Source: Halomonas sp. NO4
Lineage (GTDB): Bacteria > Pseudomonadota > Gammaproteobacteria > Pseudomonadales > Halomonadaceae
DNA: 64,000 nucleotides
Direction: 5' to 3'
Assembly (NCBI RefSeq): GCF_010994375.1
Contig: NZ_WHMA01000001.1
Coordinates: forward strand, 251,711-315,710
In this document: positions 9,838-17,854 of the stretch, piece after piece
How the letters are laid out: the number at the start of each line of letters is the position of its first letter
Position numbering within the stretch: the stretch's first letter is position 1
Position numbers and translations under genes: made by a program
Notes under the pieces: generated by a model
What the model saw: the letters and a program-made list of their open reading frames with translations, nothing else
Database searches by the model: none
Told to the model about the DNA's origin: nothing

Positions 9838-10140
9838 TCAGTCGAAGCGACCGGTATTTTCCAGCAGGCGCTTACCGTGGATGACGGCAAGGACCAGGAT
9901 ACGCTCAGGATCGACCCGATAGATCAGGCGATAGCTGTAGACGAAGCATTCGCGCAAAAAAACCACGCCGAGTTCGGGCACGACGCGCCCCATTTCCGGC
10001 AGGTCGGGCAAGCCACGAGCCGTGTCGACAAGCTTCGAAACCACCGCCGAGGCATAAAACGGAGAGTCTCGCTCAATGTATTCCGCGATGAGCTCCAGGT
10101 CTTCCAACGCCTCGGGTGACCACTCTACCTGTCGAGCCAC
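9838..10140 (-). CDS. RelE/ParE-type toxin of a toxin-antitoxin pair
   Basis: A 100-residue protein of the RelE/ParE superfamily. The typical order is visible: VEWSPEALEDLELIAEYIE at the N-terminus, a central PEMGRVVPELG segment, then the conserved YRLIYRVDPERILVLAVIHG core before a short tail. Members act as ribosome-dependent mRNases (RelE) or gyrase poisons (ParE); which applies here cannot be told from sequence. I start it at the GTG at 10140, which overlaps the antitoxin gene by 16 bases and has an AAGGAAG ribosome site about 8 bases upstream. Such overlap is the usual arrangement for toxin-antitoxin modules. A longer in-frame ATG at 10323 would overlap the whole antitoxin gene and is rejected. 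Confidence 0.85.
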   Translation of the reverse strand: MARQVEWSPEALEDLELIAEYIERDSPFYASAVVSKLVDTARGLPDLPEMGRVVPELGVVFLRECFVYSYRLIYRVDPERILVLAVIHGKRLLENTGRFD

Positions 10141-10313
10141 TTGGCAAGCTTCCTTTCCACCTGTGTCTGGCTCAAAGTCCCTTCTGTCTCGGCTCGCCGA
10201 CTTCCCCGCTGGACCTTCTCGGCCACATAGAGGTGATACTGGATGTCCTCCAGAGAACAATCTTCCGGCAACCAATCCAGCATCTGGCGGACATCCTGCT
10301 TGGCGGTACTCAT
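10125..10313 (-). CDS. Small antitoxin partner of the RelE/ParE toxin
   Basis: A 62-residue, charged protein (starts MSTAKQDVRQMLDWLPEDC) lying directly upstream of and overlapping the toxin gene. It contains the segment SLEDIQYHLYVAEKV, which I recognise from small antitoxins paired with ParE-like toxins, and a basic, helical C-terminus (VERKLAKWL) of the kind that wraps the toxin. There is no obvious ribbon-helix-helix DNA-binding signature at the N-terminus, so autoregulation is not certain. It follows the TetR-family gene by 42 bases on the same strand and could be transcribed with it or from its own promoter. Confidence 0.8.
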   Translation of the reverse strand: MSTAKQDVRQMLDWLPEDCSLEDIQYHLYVAEKVQRGSRRAETEGTLSQTQVERKLAKWLDR

Positions 10314-10355
10314 TGCCTATCACCTCTCAGCTCGGACAGGACCATTACTACTCTA

Positions 10356-11042
10356 TCATGCCTCAGCCTCGCGCGACCGGACCCCGCAGCCCTTGAGGAT
10401 CACCCGGGTCAGAAAGGTGGTGATCTCCTCGACGTCGGCATCGCTGAGTTCATCCTTGCCGGTTATGCCGAGCACCTGGGCTTCGAAGTCGGCGTAATGT
10501 TGGGTAGCCGACCAGATCAAAAAGATCAACCAGACGGGATCGACGGGGTCCATCAGACCGCGCTCGGCCCACTGCTCGAAGATGCGCGCCCGCGCCTGCA
10601 CCCAGTCGCGCAGTTCGCCACTCAGGTAATCCTGCAGAAAAGGGGCGCCACCGAGGATCTCCGCCGCGAACAGCCGCGACCCCTCCGGATGTCGACGCGA
10701 GAGCTGCATCTTGCTGCGGATGAAGGCCTCCAGCACGTCGGCCGGGTCGTCCTCCACCGAGATGTCGTCGAGCAGGGCGTTCCAGCGCGCCATCATGCGC
10801 TCGAGCAACCGGACGTAGAGCCCCCGCTTGCTGCCCATGTAGTAGAGGACGTTGGACTTGGGCAGCCCCGCCGCCTCGGCAATGGCCTGCACGCTGGCCC
10901 CGCGATAGCCGTGACGGGCGAAGACCCGCTCGGCAGCGGCAAGAATCTCGCGCTCGTTGCGTTCACGAGTGGCGCCGTTGCTCGCGGCCATCGTCCGCGG
11001 CCAACTCACGCTGTCTGCTTCTGGCAGCTCCGACATCGACAT
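10356..11042 (-). CDS. RutR-like TetR-family regulator of purine catabolism
   Basis: A 228-residue TetR-family repressor. The N-terminal helix-turn-helix is visible (EREILAAAERVFARHGYRG, then VQAIAEAAGLPKSNVLYYMGSK). The C-terminal half closely follows E. coli RutR, including SRLFAAEILGGAPFLQ, DPVWLIFLIWSATQHYADFEAQV and the EITTFLTRVILKG ending. RutR responds to pyrimidine bases and binds TTGACCA-N2-TGGTCAA; a very similar palindrome sits at 11173-11186 between this gene and xdhA. Because it is divergent from xdhABC it probably represses that operon and perhaps itself. The ligand here may be a purine rather than uracil; that is inference from context. The start is ambiguous among ATGs at 11042, 11036 and one further in; none has a strong ribosome site. 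Confidence 0.85.
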   Translation of the reverse strand: MSMSELPEADSVSWPRTMAASNGATRERNEREILAAAERVFARHGYRGASVQAIAEAAGLPKSNVLYYMGSKRGLYVRLLERMMARWNALLDDISVEDDPADVLEAFIRSKMQLSRRHPEGSRLFAAEILGGAPFLQDYLSGELRDWVQARARIFEQWAERGLMDPVDPVWLIFLIWSATQHYADFEAQVLGITGKDELSDADVEEITTFLTRVILKGCGVRSREAEA

Positions 11043-11172
11043 ACCCCGCCTGCTTGGAAGGCAAGAGAGTGCCTGAGCGACGGCCTTCCTGCAAACGTCG
11101 CCTCGCGGCCGTTGCCCTGCCACCATCCTGCCCTTGCAAAGTGCGGCAATCTGACCCATGCTGAAAACATCC

Positions 11173-11186
11173 TGACCGTTCGGTCA
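11173..11186. promoter_or_regulatory. RutR-like operator upstream of xdhA
   Basis: Perfect inverted repeat TGACCG-TT-CGGTCA, followed by AA. It matches the E. coli RutR consensus in arm sequence and spacing (GACC-N4-GGTC) and lies 76 bases before the xdhA start and 131 bases before the TetR start, so it could control both. A close copy is found before the purine permease at 17792-17805. Binding is inferred. Confidence 0.7.
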
Positions 11187-11261
11187 ACAAATCACGACCG
11201 CCAGACCCTGACCCCGTCGACCCGTGACGATCCACGACAAGCCTGACAAGAAGAGACGCTG

Positions 11262-12722
11262 ATGATCGACTTCCTGCTCAACGGGCAGCCTCGCCATTGC
11301 GAGGTCACTCCCGATACCAGCGTGCTGGAGCTGCTGCGCGAGACACTCGGCCAGACCGGCACTAAGGAGGGCTGCGCTTCCGGCGACTGCGGTGCCTGCA
11401 CCGTCGCCATCGGCGAGACCGATGCCGATGGCCGCCTTCACTACCACAGCGCCAATGCCTGCATCACCCCGGCCCATCAGCTGCACGGTCGCCACCTGGT
11501 GACCGTGGAGGGGCTGGCCGATCGCGACACCCTGCATCCCGCCCAGGCGGCCATGGTCGCCTGTCACGGCAGCCAGTGCGGCTTCTGCACGCCAGGCATC
11601 GTGATGTCGCTGTTCACGTTGCACGAGGCACAGCGCGGCGATGAACGCCAGTTGCCGACTCCGCTCACTCCGCAGCGGCTCGAAGCGGCGCTCGGCGGCA
11701 ACCTGTGCCGCTGTACCGGCTATCGGCCAATCCGCGACGCCGCCCTGACCATGAGCGAACATCCCGACGTCCAGCACCAGTGGCTGGACGCCGCAGCACC
11801 CAAGCCGACCGCTCCGGCCCCCGATGCCCCCTTTGCCCAGCCCAAGACCCTCGCCGAACTGGTCGAACTGCGGCGCCGCCACCCCGAGGCGCGTCTGGTG
11901 GCCGGTGCCACCGACCTCTGGCTCGAGGTCACCCAGCGCCTCGAGCGTTTCGAACGACTGATCGACGTGACGCGCGTCACCGAGCTCAACCGTATCGAGG
12001 TGACCACCCTGGATGACGGCCGCGAGGGCTGGTGGATCGGCGGCGCCGTCACCTACTCGCGCCTGGAGCCCTGGCTCGAAGCCCAGTACGAACCCTTCGC
12101 CCACCTGCTGCACCGGCTGGGTTCCGCGCAGATCCGCAACCGCGGCACCCTGGGCGGCAACATCGCCAACGCCTCGCCCATCGGCGACACCCCGCCGGTG
12201 CTGCTGGCGCTCGGCGCGCGCCTGTGGCTGACGGGCCCCGACGGCGAACGCGAACTGCCCCTCGACGACTTTTTCGTTGACTACAAGCAGACCGCGCTGC
12301 GCAAGGGCGAAACCATTCGCGCCGTCTTCCTGCCGCGCCCCGACACGGAGCGGACCCTCAAGGTGTGGAAGCTGTCAAAGCGGCGAGAAGACGACATCTC
12401 CGCGGTGCTCGGCGCTTTTGCCTGGACACTCGACGACGGCGTGCTGCGCGACGTGCGCCTGGCCTTCGGCGGCATGGCGGCGATTCCCAAACGTGCCCAC
12501 GCCGCCGAGGCCGCCCTGGAAGGCCAGCCCCCGACGCCGGCCGCTTTCCAGGCCGCCCGCCTCGCCCTGGGCGACGACTACCAGCCGATGTCCGACGTTC
12601 GCGGCAGCGCCCACTATCGGCAGCTGTCGGCCGCCAACCTGCTCGAACGCCTGCGCCTGGTCATGGCACAGGAGACGACCGACTCGCCCCGGGAGGTGAT
12701 GCTCCATGCGTACGCTCACTAA
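11262..12722 (+). CDS. xdhA: Xanthine dehydrogenase small subunit (2Fe-2S and FAD domains)
   Basis: Carries the iron-sulfur and FAD part of the molybdenum enzyme that oxidises hypoxanthine to xanthine and xanthine to urate, in the cytoplasm. The 486-residue chain has the plant-type ferredoxin domain with Cys38, Cys43 and Cys46 (CASGDCGAC), the second cluster domain with CGFCTPG (106, 109) and CRCTGYRP (149, 151), then the FAD-binding domain (ARLVAGATDLWLEV, GSAQIRNRGTLGGNIANASP) and the CO-dehydrogenase flavoprotein C-terminal domain. It is the first gene of xdhABC, overlaps xdhB by 17 bases, and lies behind the RutR-like operator. Confidence 0.95.
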   Translation: MIDFLLNGQPRHCEVTPDTSVLELLRETLGQTGTKEGCASGDCGACTVAIGETDADGRLHYHSANACITPAHQLHGRHLVTVEGLADRDTLHPAQAAMVACHGSQCGFCTPGIVMSLFTLHEAQRGDERQLPTPLTPQRLEAALGGNLCRCTGYRPIRDAALTMSEHPDVQHQWLDAAAPKPTAPAPDAPFAQPKTLAELVELRRRHPEARLVAGATDLWLEVTQRLERFERLIDVTRVTELNRIEVTTLDDGREGWWIGGAVTYSRLEPWLEAQYEPFAHLLHRLGSAQIRNRGTLGGNIANASPIGDTPPVLLALGARLWLTGPDGERELPLDDFFVDYKQTALRKGETIRAVFLPRPDTERTLKVWKLSKRREDDISAVLGAFAWTLDDGVLRDVRLAFGGMAAIPKRAHAAEAALEGQPPTPAAFQAARLALGDDYQPMSDVRGSAHYRQLSAANLLERLRLVMAQETTDSPREVMLHAYAH

Positions 12723-15195
12723 GCTGGACGCTCCGTCCAGGGAGACGACCGACCTCGATGACGCCACGACACGGGTCCGAGAAGAGCAGCGGGGCCGCAT
12801 CAAGGGCGACGGTCCGCTGGCCCGGGACGCGCAGCCGCACACTGCCGTCTCACACCAGCATGCCCAGGCGCACGAGAGCGCGGTCAAGCACGTGACGGGG
12901 CGCGCCGCCTACATCGACGACCTCAAGGCCCCGGCGGACTGCCTCCACCTGGCGCTGGGGCTGTCGCCGGTGGCCCACGGCCGCCTGACCCGGCTGGACC
13001 TGGACAAGGTCCGTGCCATACCCGGCGTGGTCGACGTGGTCGGCTTCCATGACGTGCCGGGCCACACCGACATCGGCCCGGTGTTCCCCGGCGACCCGAT
13101 CTTCGTCGACGAGGCGATCAGCTACGCCGGCCAAGTGCTGTTCGCCGTGGCCGCCGAGAGCCATCGCGCCGCCCGCGAGGCGGTCCAGGCCGCCGTCGTG
13201 GAAATCGACGAGCAACCGGCGAGCCTCGACCCCGTCGCGGCCGCCGAGCGCGGCGAGTTCGTGCGCCCCACCCATGTCCAGCAGAGCGGCGACTTGGAGC
13301 AGGCGCTGGCCGAGGCTGCCCATGTCATCGAAGCCGAGCAGTTCGTCGGCGGCCAGGAGCACTTCTACCTGGAAGGCCAGGCATGCCTGGTACAGCCCAC
13401 CGAGGATGAGGGCGTCATCGTCCACACGTCGAACCAGCACCCCAGCGAGACTCAGAAGCTGGTCGCCGAGGTGCTGGGCATTCCCTTCCATGCGGTGACG
13501 GTGGAAGTGCGGCGCATGGGCGGCGGCTTCGGCGGCAAGGAGACCCAGGCCTCGCCCTGGGCGTGCATCGCCGCGCTGGTGGCCCGGCGCACCGGGCGCG
13601 CCACCCGCGTTCGCCTACCCCGCGCCGAGGACATGCGCGTCACCGGCAAGCGTCACCCCTTCCACAACCGCTACCGGCTGGGTATCGACGCGGCGGGCGT
13701 GATCCAGGGCGGGGAGATCACCGTGATCGGCGACTGCGGCTACTCACCGGACCTCTCCGAGGCCATCGTCGACCGCGCCATGTTCCACAGCGACAACGTC
13801 TACTCGCTGGGCGCGGCACGGGTCACCGGTCATCGAGCGCGCACCCACACCGCCTCCAACACCGCCTTCCGCGGCTTCGGCGGCCCCCAGGGCATGATGG
13901 TGATCGAGGCGGCGATGGACGAAATCGCCCGGCGCATCGGCGAAGACCCGCTGACGGTGCGCAAGCGCAACTTCTACCGCCCCGGCCGCCAGACCACCCA
14001 CTACGGGCAGCAGGTGGATCAGATCGCCCTGCTCGAGGAACTCGTCGAGCAACTCGAGGCGAGCAGCGACTACTGGGCGCGGCGCCAGACGATCACCGCG
14101 TTCAACGCCGAGAGCCCCGTCATCAAGCGCGGCCTGGCGCTCACCCCGGTGAAGTTCGGCATCTCCTTCACCGCCAAACACCTCAACCAGGCCGGCGCCT
14201 TGCTGCACGTCTATACCGACGGCAGCGTACAGATCAACCACGGCGGCACCGAGATGGGTCAGGGCCTGCACACCAAGATCTGCCAGGTGGTGGCCCGCGA
14301 ACTGGGGCTTGACCTCGCCACGGTGCGTATCACCGCCACGCGCACCGACAAGGTGCCCAACACCTCCCCCACCGCCGCCTCGAGCGGCGCCGACTTGAAC
14401 GGCCAGGCGGCCCGCGATGCCTGCGTCAGGCTCAAGCAGCGCCTGTTCGACTTCGCCCATGAGCACCTCTACACCGACCAGGGTCTGGATCGCGAGGACA
14501 TGCGCCTGGAAGCCGGTCATCTGGTGGCGGGCCACGGCGAGAGCGAGCGGCGCATCCCCTGGGGCGAACTGGTGCAGGCCGCCTACCTCAATCGAATCTC
14601 GCTCTCCGAGAAGGGCTTCTACGCCACGCCGCTGATCCACTACGACCGCGCCACCGGCCAGGGCCGCCCCTTCTACTACTACGCCTTCGGCGCCGCCGTG
14701 GCGGAGGTCTCCGTCGACACCCTGACCGGCGAGTACCAGGTCGATCGGGTCGATATCCTGCACGACGTGGGCGACTCCCTGAACCCGGCCATCGACCTGG
14801 GCCAGGTGGAAGGCGGCTTCATCCAAGGCATGGGATGGCTGACCAGTGAGGAGTTGAAGTGGAACGAGGCCGGGCGCCTGCTCTCCGACGGCCCGGCGAC
14901 GTACAAGATCCCCACCTTCGGCGACCTGCCGCCGGTGTTCAACGTCCAACTGTTGGAAGGCCACCCCAACTCCATGGCCAGCATCTACCGTTCCAAGGCG
15001 GTGGGCGAACCGCCCTTCATGCTCGGTATGGCGGTTTGGTCGGCGCTGCGCGACGCCCTGGCGAGCCTGGCCGACTACCGCGAGGCGCCACGCCTCGACA
15101 CCCCGGCCACGCCGGAGCGGGTGCTGCTGGCCGCCGAGGCACTGCGCGCGCGGCACAGCGATTGGCCGCCTGTCGGGAGGAGTGACACGCCATGA
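12706..15195 (+). CDS. xdhB: Xanthine dehydrogenase molybdopterin-binding large subunit
   Basis: The catalytic, molybdopterin-binding subunit paired with XdhA. The 829-residue chain has the a/b hammerhead domain (VKHVTGRAAYIDDLKAP and on), then the molybdopterin-binding domains with MGGGFGGKETQ, FRGFGGPQGM and GGTEMGQGLHTKI. The catalytic glutamate is Glu768 in AVGEPPFMLG, as in bovine and Rhodobacter enzymes. About 60 N-terminal residues before the hammerhead are polar and probably flexible. The gene begins inside the end of xdhA and its TGA overlaps the ATG of xdhC by four bases, so the three are translationally coupled. Confidence 0.95.
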   Translation: MRTLTKLDAPSRETTDLDDATTRVREEQRGRIKGDGPLARDAQPHTAVSHQHAQAHESAVKHVTGRAAYIDDLKAPADCLHLALGLSPVAHGRLTRLDLDKVRAIPGVVDVVGFHDVPGHTDIGPVFPGDPIFVDEAISYAGQVLFAVAAESHRAAREAVQAAVVEIDEQPASLDPVAAAERGEFVRPTHVQQSGDLEQALAEAAHVIEAEQFVGGQEHFYLEGQACLVQPTEDEGVIVHTSNQHPSETQKLVAEVLGIPFHAVTVEVRRMGGGFGGKETQASPWACIAALVARRTGRATRVRLPRAEDMRVTGKRHPFHNRYRLGIDAAGVIQGGEITVIGDCGYSPDLSEAIVDRAMFHSDNVYSLGAARVTGHRARTHTASNTAFRGFGGPQGMMVIEAAMDEIARRIGEDPLTVRKRNFYRPGRQTTHYGQQVDQIALLEELVEQLEASSDYWARRQTITAFNAESPVIKRGLALTPVKFGISFTAKHLNQAGALLHVYTDGSVQINHGGTEMGQGLHTKICQVVARELGLDLATVRITATRTDKVPNTSPTAASSGADLNGQAARDACVRLKQRLFDFAHEHLYTDQGLDREDMRLEAGHLVAGHGESERRIPWGELVQAAYLNRISLSEKGFYATPLIHYDRATGQGRPFYYYAFGAAVAEVSVDTLTGEYQVDRVDILHDVGDSLNPAIDLGQVEGGFIQGMGWLTSEELKWNEAGRLLSDGPATYKIPTFGDLPPVFNVQLLEGHPNSMASIYRSKAVGEPPFMLGMAVWSALRDALASLADYREAPRLDTPATPERVLLAAEALRARHSDWPPVGRSDTP

Positions 15196-16055
15196 CCGCC
15201 ACCCGCCCCGAGAGCTGGCACGCCGCCCTGCATCGCCTGCAGGGCGAGGGACGCCCCCACGTGCTGGCCACTCAAGTGACCAGCGCCGGCTCCACGCCCC
15301 GCGAGCCCGGGGCGCGCATGGTGATTACCGAAGACGCCGTCTACGATACTTTGGGCGGCGGCACCTTCGAGTGGCAGACCATCGAAGCCGCCCGCCAGCG
15401 CCTGACCGACGGTCAAGCGGGCATGAGCCTGGAGGCCTTCTCGCTGGGTGGGCGCAGCGGCCAGTGCTGCGGCGGCTTCGTCAACGTGCTGCTGGAAGTC
15501 TTCCCCGGCAGTCACGCGACCCTGGCCCTGTTCGGCGCCGGCCACGTGGGGCGCGAGATCGTGCGCCTTGCCGAGCCGCTACCGTGGCGTGTGCTGTGGC
15601 ACGACAGCCGTGAGGGCGCCTTTCCCGACTGGGCCGCCAACCAGCCGCGGCTCGAGTGCCACCCTGCGCCGGACTCGCAGAACGCCGTGGCCGCCCTGCC
15701 GGCTGGCAGCCACGCCCTGGTGCTGACCCACGACCACGGCGAGGATCGCACCCTGATCGATGCCCTGCTCGCCCGCGGCGACATGGCCTCGATCGGGCTG
15801 ATCGGCTCCAAGAGCAAGTGGGCGAGCTTCCGCTCGCGGCTGGCGGATGCAGGCCACGACGCGACCGCCCTGGCAACGGTGCGCTGCCCCATCGGCACAG
15901 CCGCCGGGGGCACTGGCGGCGACAAGACCCCCTACGCCATCGCGCTGGCCGCCGTCGCCGAGCTGCTGCCGCTGGTGGGCCAGGAGGAACGCGCCGACCA
16001 GCGCGGTCTGGATCCGGCTGACTTGCGCCCGCTGTTCAAGCCACATGCCATCTGA
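15192..16055 (+). CDS. xdhC: Xanthine dehydrogenase accessory protein XdhC
   Basis: A molybdenum cofactor-insertion chaperone. XdhC of Rhodobacter binds the cofactor, promotes its sulfuration and delivers it to XdhB. The 287-residue protein shows the N-terminal XdhC/CoxI domain (VTSAGSTPREPGARM, LGGGTFEW, CCGGFVNVLLE) and a C-terminal Rossmann-like domain with LFGAGHVGREIVRLAE and LIGSKSKWASFRSRL. It overlaps xdhB by ATGA. The operon seems to end here: a 174-base gap follows before guaD, with a hairpin at 16117-16138. Confidence 0.93.
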   Translation: MTATRPESWHAALHRLQGEGRPHVLATQVTSAGSTPREPGARMVITEDAVYDTLGGGTFEWQTIEAARQRLTDGQAGMSLEAFSLGGRSGQCCGGFVNVLLEVFPGSHATLALFGAGHVGREIVRLAEPLPWRVLWHDSREGAFPDWAANQPRLECHPAPDSQNAVAALPAGSHALVLTHDHGEDRTLIDALLARGDMASIGLIGSKSKWASFRSRLADAGHDATALATVRCPIGTAAGGTGGDKTPYAIALAAVAELLPLVGQEERADQRGLDPADLRPLFKPHAI

Positions 16056-16116
16056 CGACTAGCCTGGATTTCGACATCGATAGCATCGGACGCCGGGGGC
16101 AGGCCGAAGGGGAGGT

Positions 16117-16138
16117 CATTCTTCAGGGATGAAGAATG
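16117..16138 (+). repeat. Perfect 9-bp hairpin between xdhC and guaD
   Basis: Arms CATTCTTCA (16117-16125) and TGAAGAATG (16130-16138) enclose GGGA, which fits the stable GNRA tetraloop class. There is no T-tract after it, so it may be a processing or attenuation hairpin between xdhC and guaD rather than a simple terminator. The remaining bases of this 174-base gap show nothing else I recognise except a GGAAGAG ribosome site before guaD. Confidence 0.5.
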
Positions 16139-16229
16139 TAGCGCCCAGGGACGGGTTTACAGCGCCTCCTTGCAGGCCTGCCGCCGGATCAGCTCCGACA
16201 ACCGCTGACACGGAAGAGCTCCTGACCTC

Positions 16230-17549
16230 ATGACGACCAACGATACGCGCGTGCTGCGCGCCGAACTGCTGAGCTTCGAAGACGACCCCGGCGAGGGCGA
16301 TACCCCGGCCGAGGGCAGCGTTCGCCACTTTGAGGACGGTGTCCTCTGGATCGAGAACGGCCGCATCCGCGCCATGGACGACTACACTCGCCTGGCCCCC
16401 GAACTCCCCGAGGGCGTCGAGATCCTCGACCATCGAGACAAGCTGGTCATGCCCGGCTTTATCGACAGCCACGTGCACTACGTGCAGTTGGAGATCATGG
16501 CCTCCTACGGCCGCCAGCTGCTCGACTGGTTGAACGAGTACACCTTCCCCGAGGAGTGCCGCTTCGCCGAGCGCGAGCACGCCGAAGCGCTCGCCGACGC
16601 CTTTCTCGACGAGATGCTGCGCGTCGGCACCACCACCGCCCAGGTATTCTGTTCCAGCCACCCGGTCTCGGTGGACGCCTTCTTCACCGCCAGCCAGCGC
16701 CGCGGCCTGTGCATGATCGCCGGCAAGGTGCTCATGGACCGCCACGCGCCCGAGGCCCTCACCGACGACACCCTGGGCGGCATCCGCGACAGCGAACGGC
16801 TGATTGCCGACTGGCACGGCCGGGAACGCCTCGGCTACAGCGTGACGCCGCGCTTCGCCCCCACTTCGACGCGCGAGCAGCTCGACGCCGCCGGGGGGCT
16901 CCTGCGCAATGACCCGAGCCTGTGGCTGCAGACCCACCTGGCCGAGAACACCGGCGAGCTGGACTGGGTGGCCGAGCTCTTTCCCGGCAGCCGCGACTAC
17001 CTCGCGGTCTACGAGCAGTCCGGCCTGGTGGGGCCGCGCAGCACCTTCGCCCACGGCATCCATCTCGACCAGGCGATGCGCGGCCGACTCGCCGATCGCG
17101 GCGCCAACCTCGCCTTCTGCCCCAGCTCCAACCTCTTCCTCGGCAGCGGGCTCTTCGATCGCCTGGCCGCCCGCGAGGCCGGCCTCAACGTCACCTACGC
17201 CAGCGACGTGGGCGGCGGCACCGACCTCTCGGGGCTGGCTACCCTCAAGACGGCCTACCAGGTCGGCCAGTTGCGCGACCAGCCACTCACTGCCTGGCAG
17301 GGCTTCTACGGGCTGACTCTGGGCAATGCCCGGGCGCTCTCACTCGACGAGCGCATCGGGCGCCTCGCCCCGGGGATGGAGGCCGACTTCGTGGTCCTCG
17401 ACCCGCATGCGACACCCCTGCTCGCGCGACGCACCTCGCGCTGCCGGACGCTTGGCGAGACCCTTTTTGCCCTGATGATGCTGGGTGACGACCGCACGGT
17501 TGCCGAAACTTGGGCCGGTGGCCGTTGCCAGCACCGCCGCGACGGCTGA
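16230..17549 (+). CDS. guaD: Guanine deaminase
   Basis: A 439-residue amidohydrolase that converts guanine to xanthine and ammonia, feeding XdhAB. The metal-binding HxH is His81-Val-His83 in GFIDSHVHYVQ; further conserved segments are GTTTAQVFCSSHPVSVDAFF, VTPRFAPTSTREQL, QTHLAENTGEL, FAHGIHLD and YASDVGGGTDLSG, the last holding the catalytic-site aspartate region. Length and motif order match bacterial GuaD. It is on the same strand as xdhABC but separated by a hairpin-containing gap, and is followed by a strong terminator at 17595-17633. Confidence 0.94.
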   Translation: MTTNDTRVLRAELLSFEDDPGEGDTPAEGSVRHFEDGVLWIENGRIRAMDDYTRLAPELPEGVEILDHRDKLVMPGFIDSHVHYVQLEIMASYGRQLLDWLNEYTFPEECRFAEREHAEALADAFLDEMLRVGTTTAQVFCSSHPVSVDAFFTASQRRGLCMIAGKVLMDRHAPEALTDDTLGGIRDSERLIADWHGRERLGYSVTPRFAPTSTREQLDAAGGLLRNDPSLWLQTHLAENTGELDWVAELFPGSRDYLAVYEQSGLVGPRSTFAHGIHLDQAMRGRLADRGANLAFCPSSNLFLGSGLFDRLAAREAGLNVTYASDVGGGTDLSGLATLKTAYQVGQLRDQPLTAWQGFYGLTLGNARALSLDERIGRLAPGMEADFVVLDPHATPLLARRTSRCRTLGETLFALMMLGDDRTVAETWAGGRCQHRRDG

Positions 17550-17594
17550 GGAAGTTTCGTATACAGGAAGTTCTTCAACGGTAGCTGATACCCA

Positions 17595-17633
17595 CCGAGT
17601 CGCCGCTCTTTGGCAAGCGGCGACTCGGCTTTC
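17595..17633 (+). terminator. Rho-independent terminator of guaD
   Basis: Perfect 13-bp stem: CCGAGTCGCCGCT (17595-17607) and AGCGGCGACTCGG (17616-17628) with an 8-base loop, followed by CTTTCT. It lies 45 bases after the guaD stop. Confidence 0.85.
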
Positions 17634-17748
17634 TGTGCCTAGAGTGCGGTTAACCCACTCTAAATCCACACAGAATGGAACAATCGTCAAGAACCCTTCT
17701 GTATCCCTGGCGTTGAAGTCGCGTATACCCCATTGGTCGCAACACACC

Positions 17749-17762
17749 TGTCCAAACGGTCA
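17749..17762. promoter_or_regulatory. Second, weaker RutR-like operator upstream of the permease
   Basis: TGTCC-AAAC-GGTCA differs by one arm base from TGACC-N4-GGTCA and is followed by AA as in the other copies. It lies 43 bases (about four helical turns) upstream of the better copy at 17792. Proposed on similarity only. Confidence 0.5.
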
Positions 17763-17791
17763 ATACCCAGCTAGGCTGTGGCCAAGCCTTC

Positions 17792-17805
17792 TGACCATTC
17801 GGTCA
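17792..17805. promoter_or_regulatory. RutR-like operator upstream of the purine permease
   Basis: TGACC-ATTC-GGTCA, preceded by C and followed by AA exactly like the site before xdhA at 11173-11186 (13 of 14 bases identical). It lies 50 bases before the permease start. The match strongly suggests co-regulation of permease and xdhABC. Confidence 0.7.
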
Positions 17806-17854
17806 ACGCAAGGCGCGCACGGCACTCCCACTCCAACAACAAGGGATCCCCGCT

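Larger units (their letters stand above)
17550..17854 (+). promoter_or_regulatory. Regulatory gap between guaD and the purine permease
   Basis: This 305-base gap contains no convincing gene. It holds the guaD terminator (17595-17633), a small inverted repeat with arms TAGAGTG (17640-17646) and CACTCTA (17656-17662), and two RutR-like palindromes (17749-17762 and 17792-17805) upstream of the permease start. The promoter of the permease must lie in its right half; I could not pick out clear -35/-10 boxes. Confidence 0.6.

Noticed and set aside
16157..16375. Minus-strand frame ending in SELIRRQACKEAL between xdhC and guaD
   Set aside because: The tail looks helical, but most of the frame is antisense to guaD and no start signal is seen; possibly a gene remnant but not supportable.
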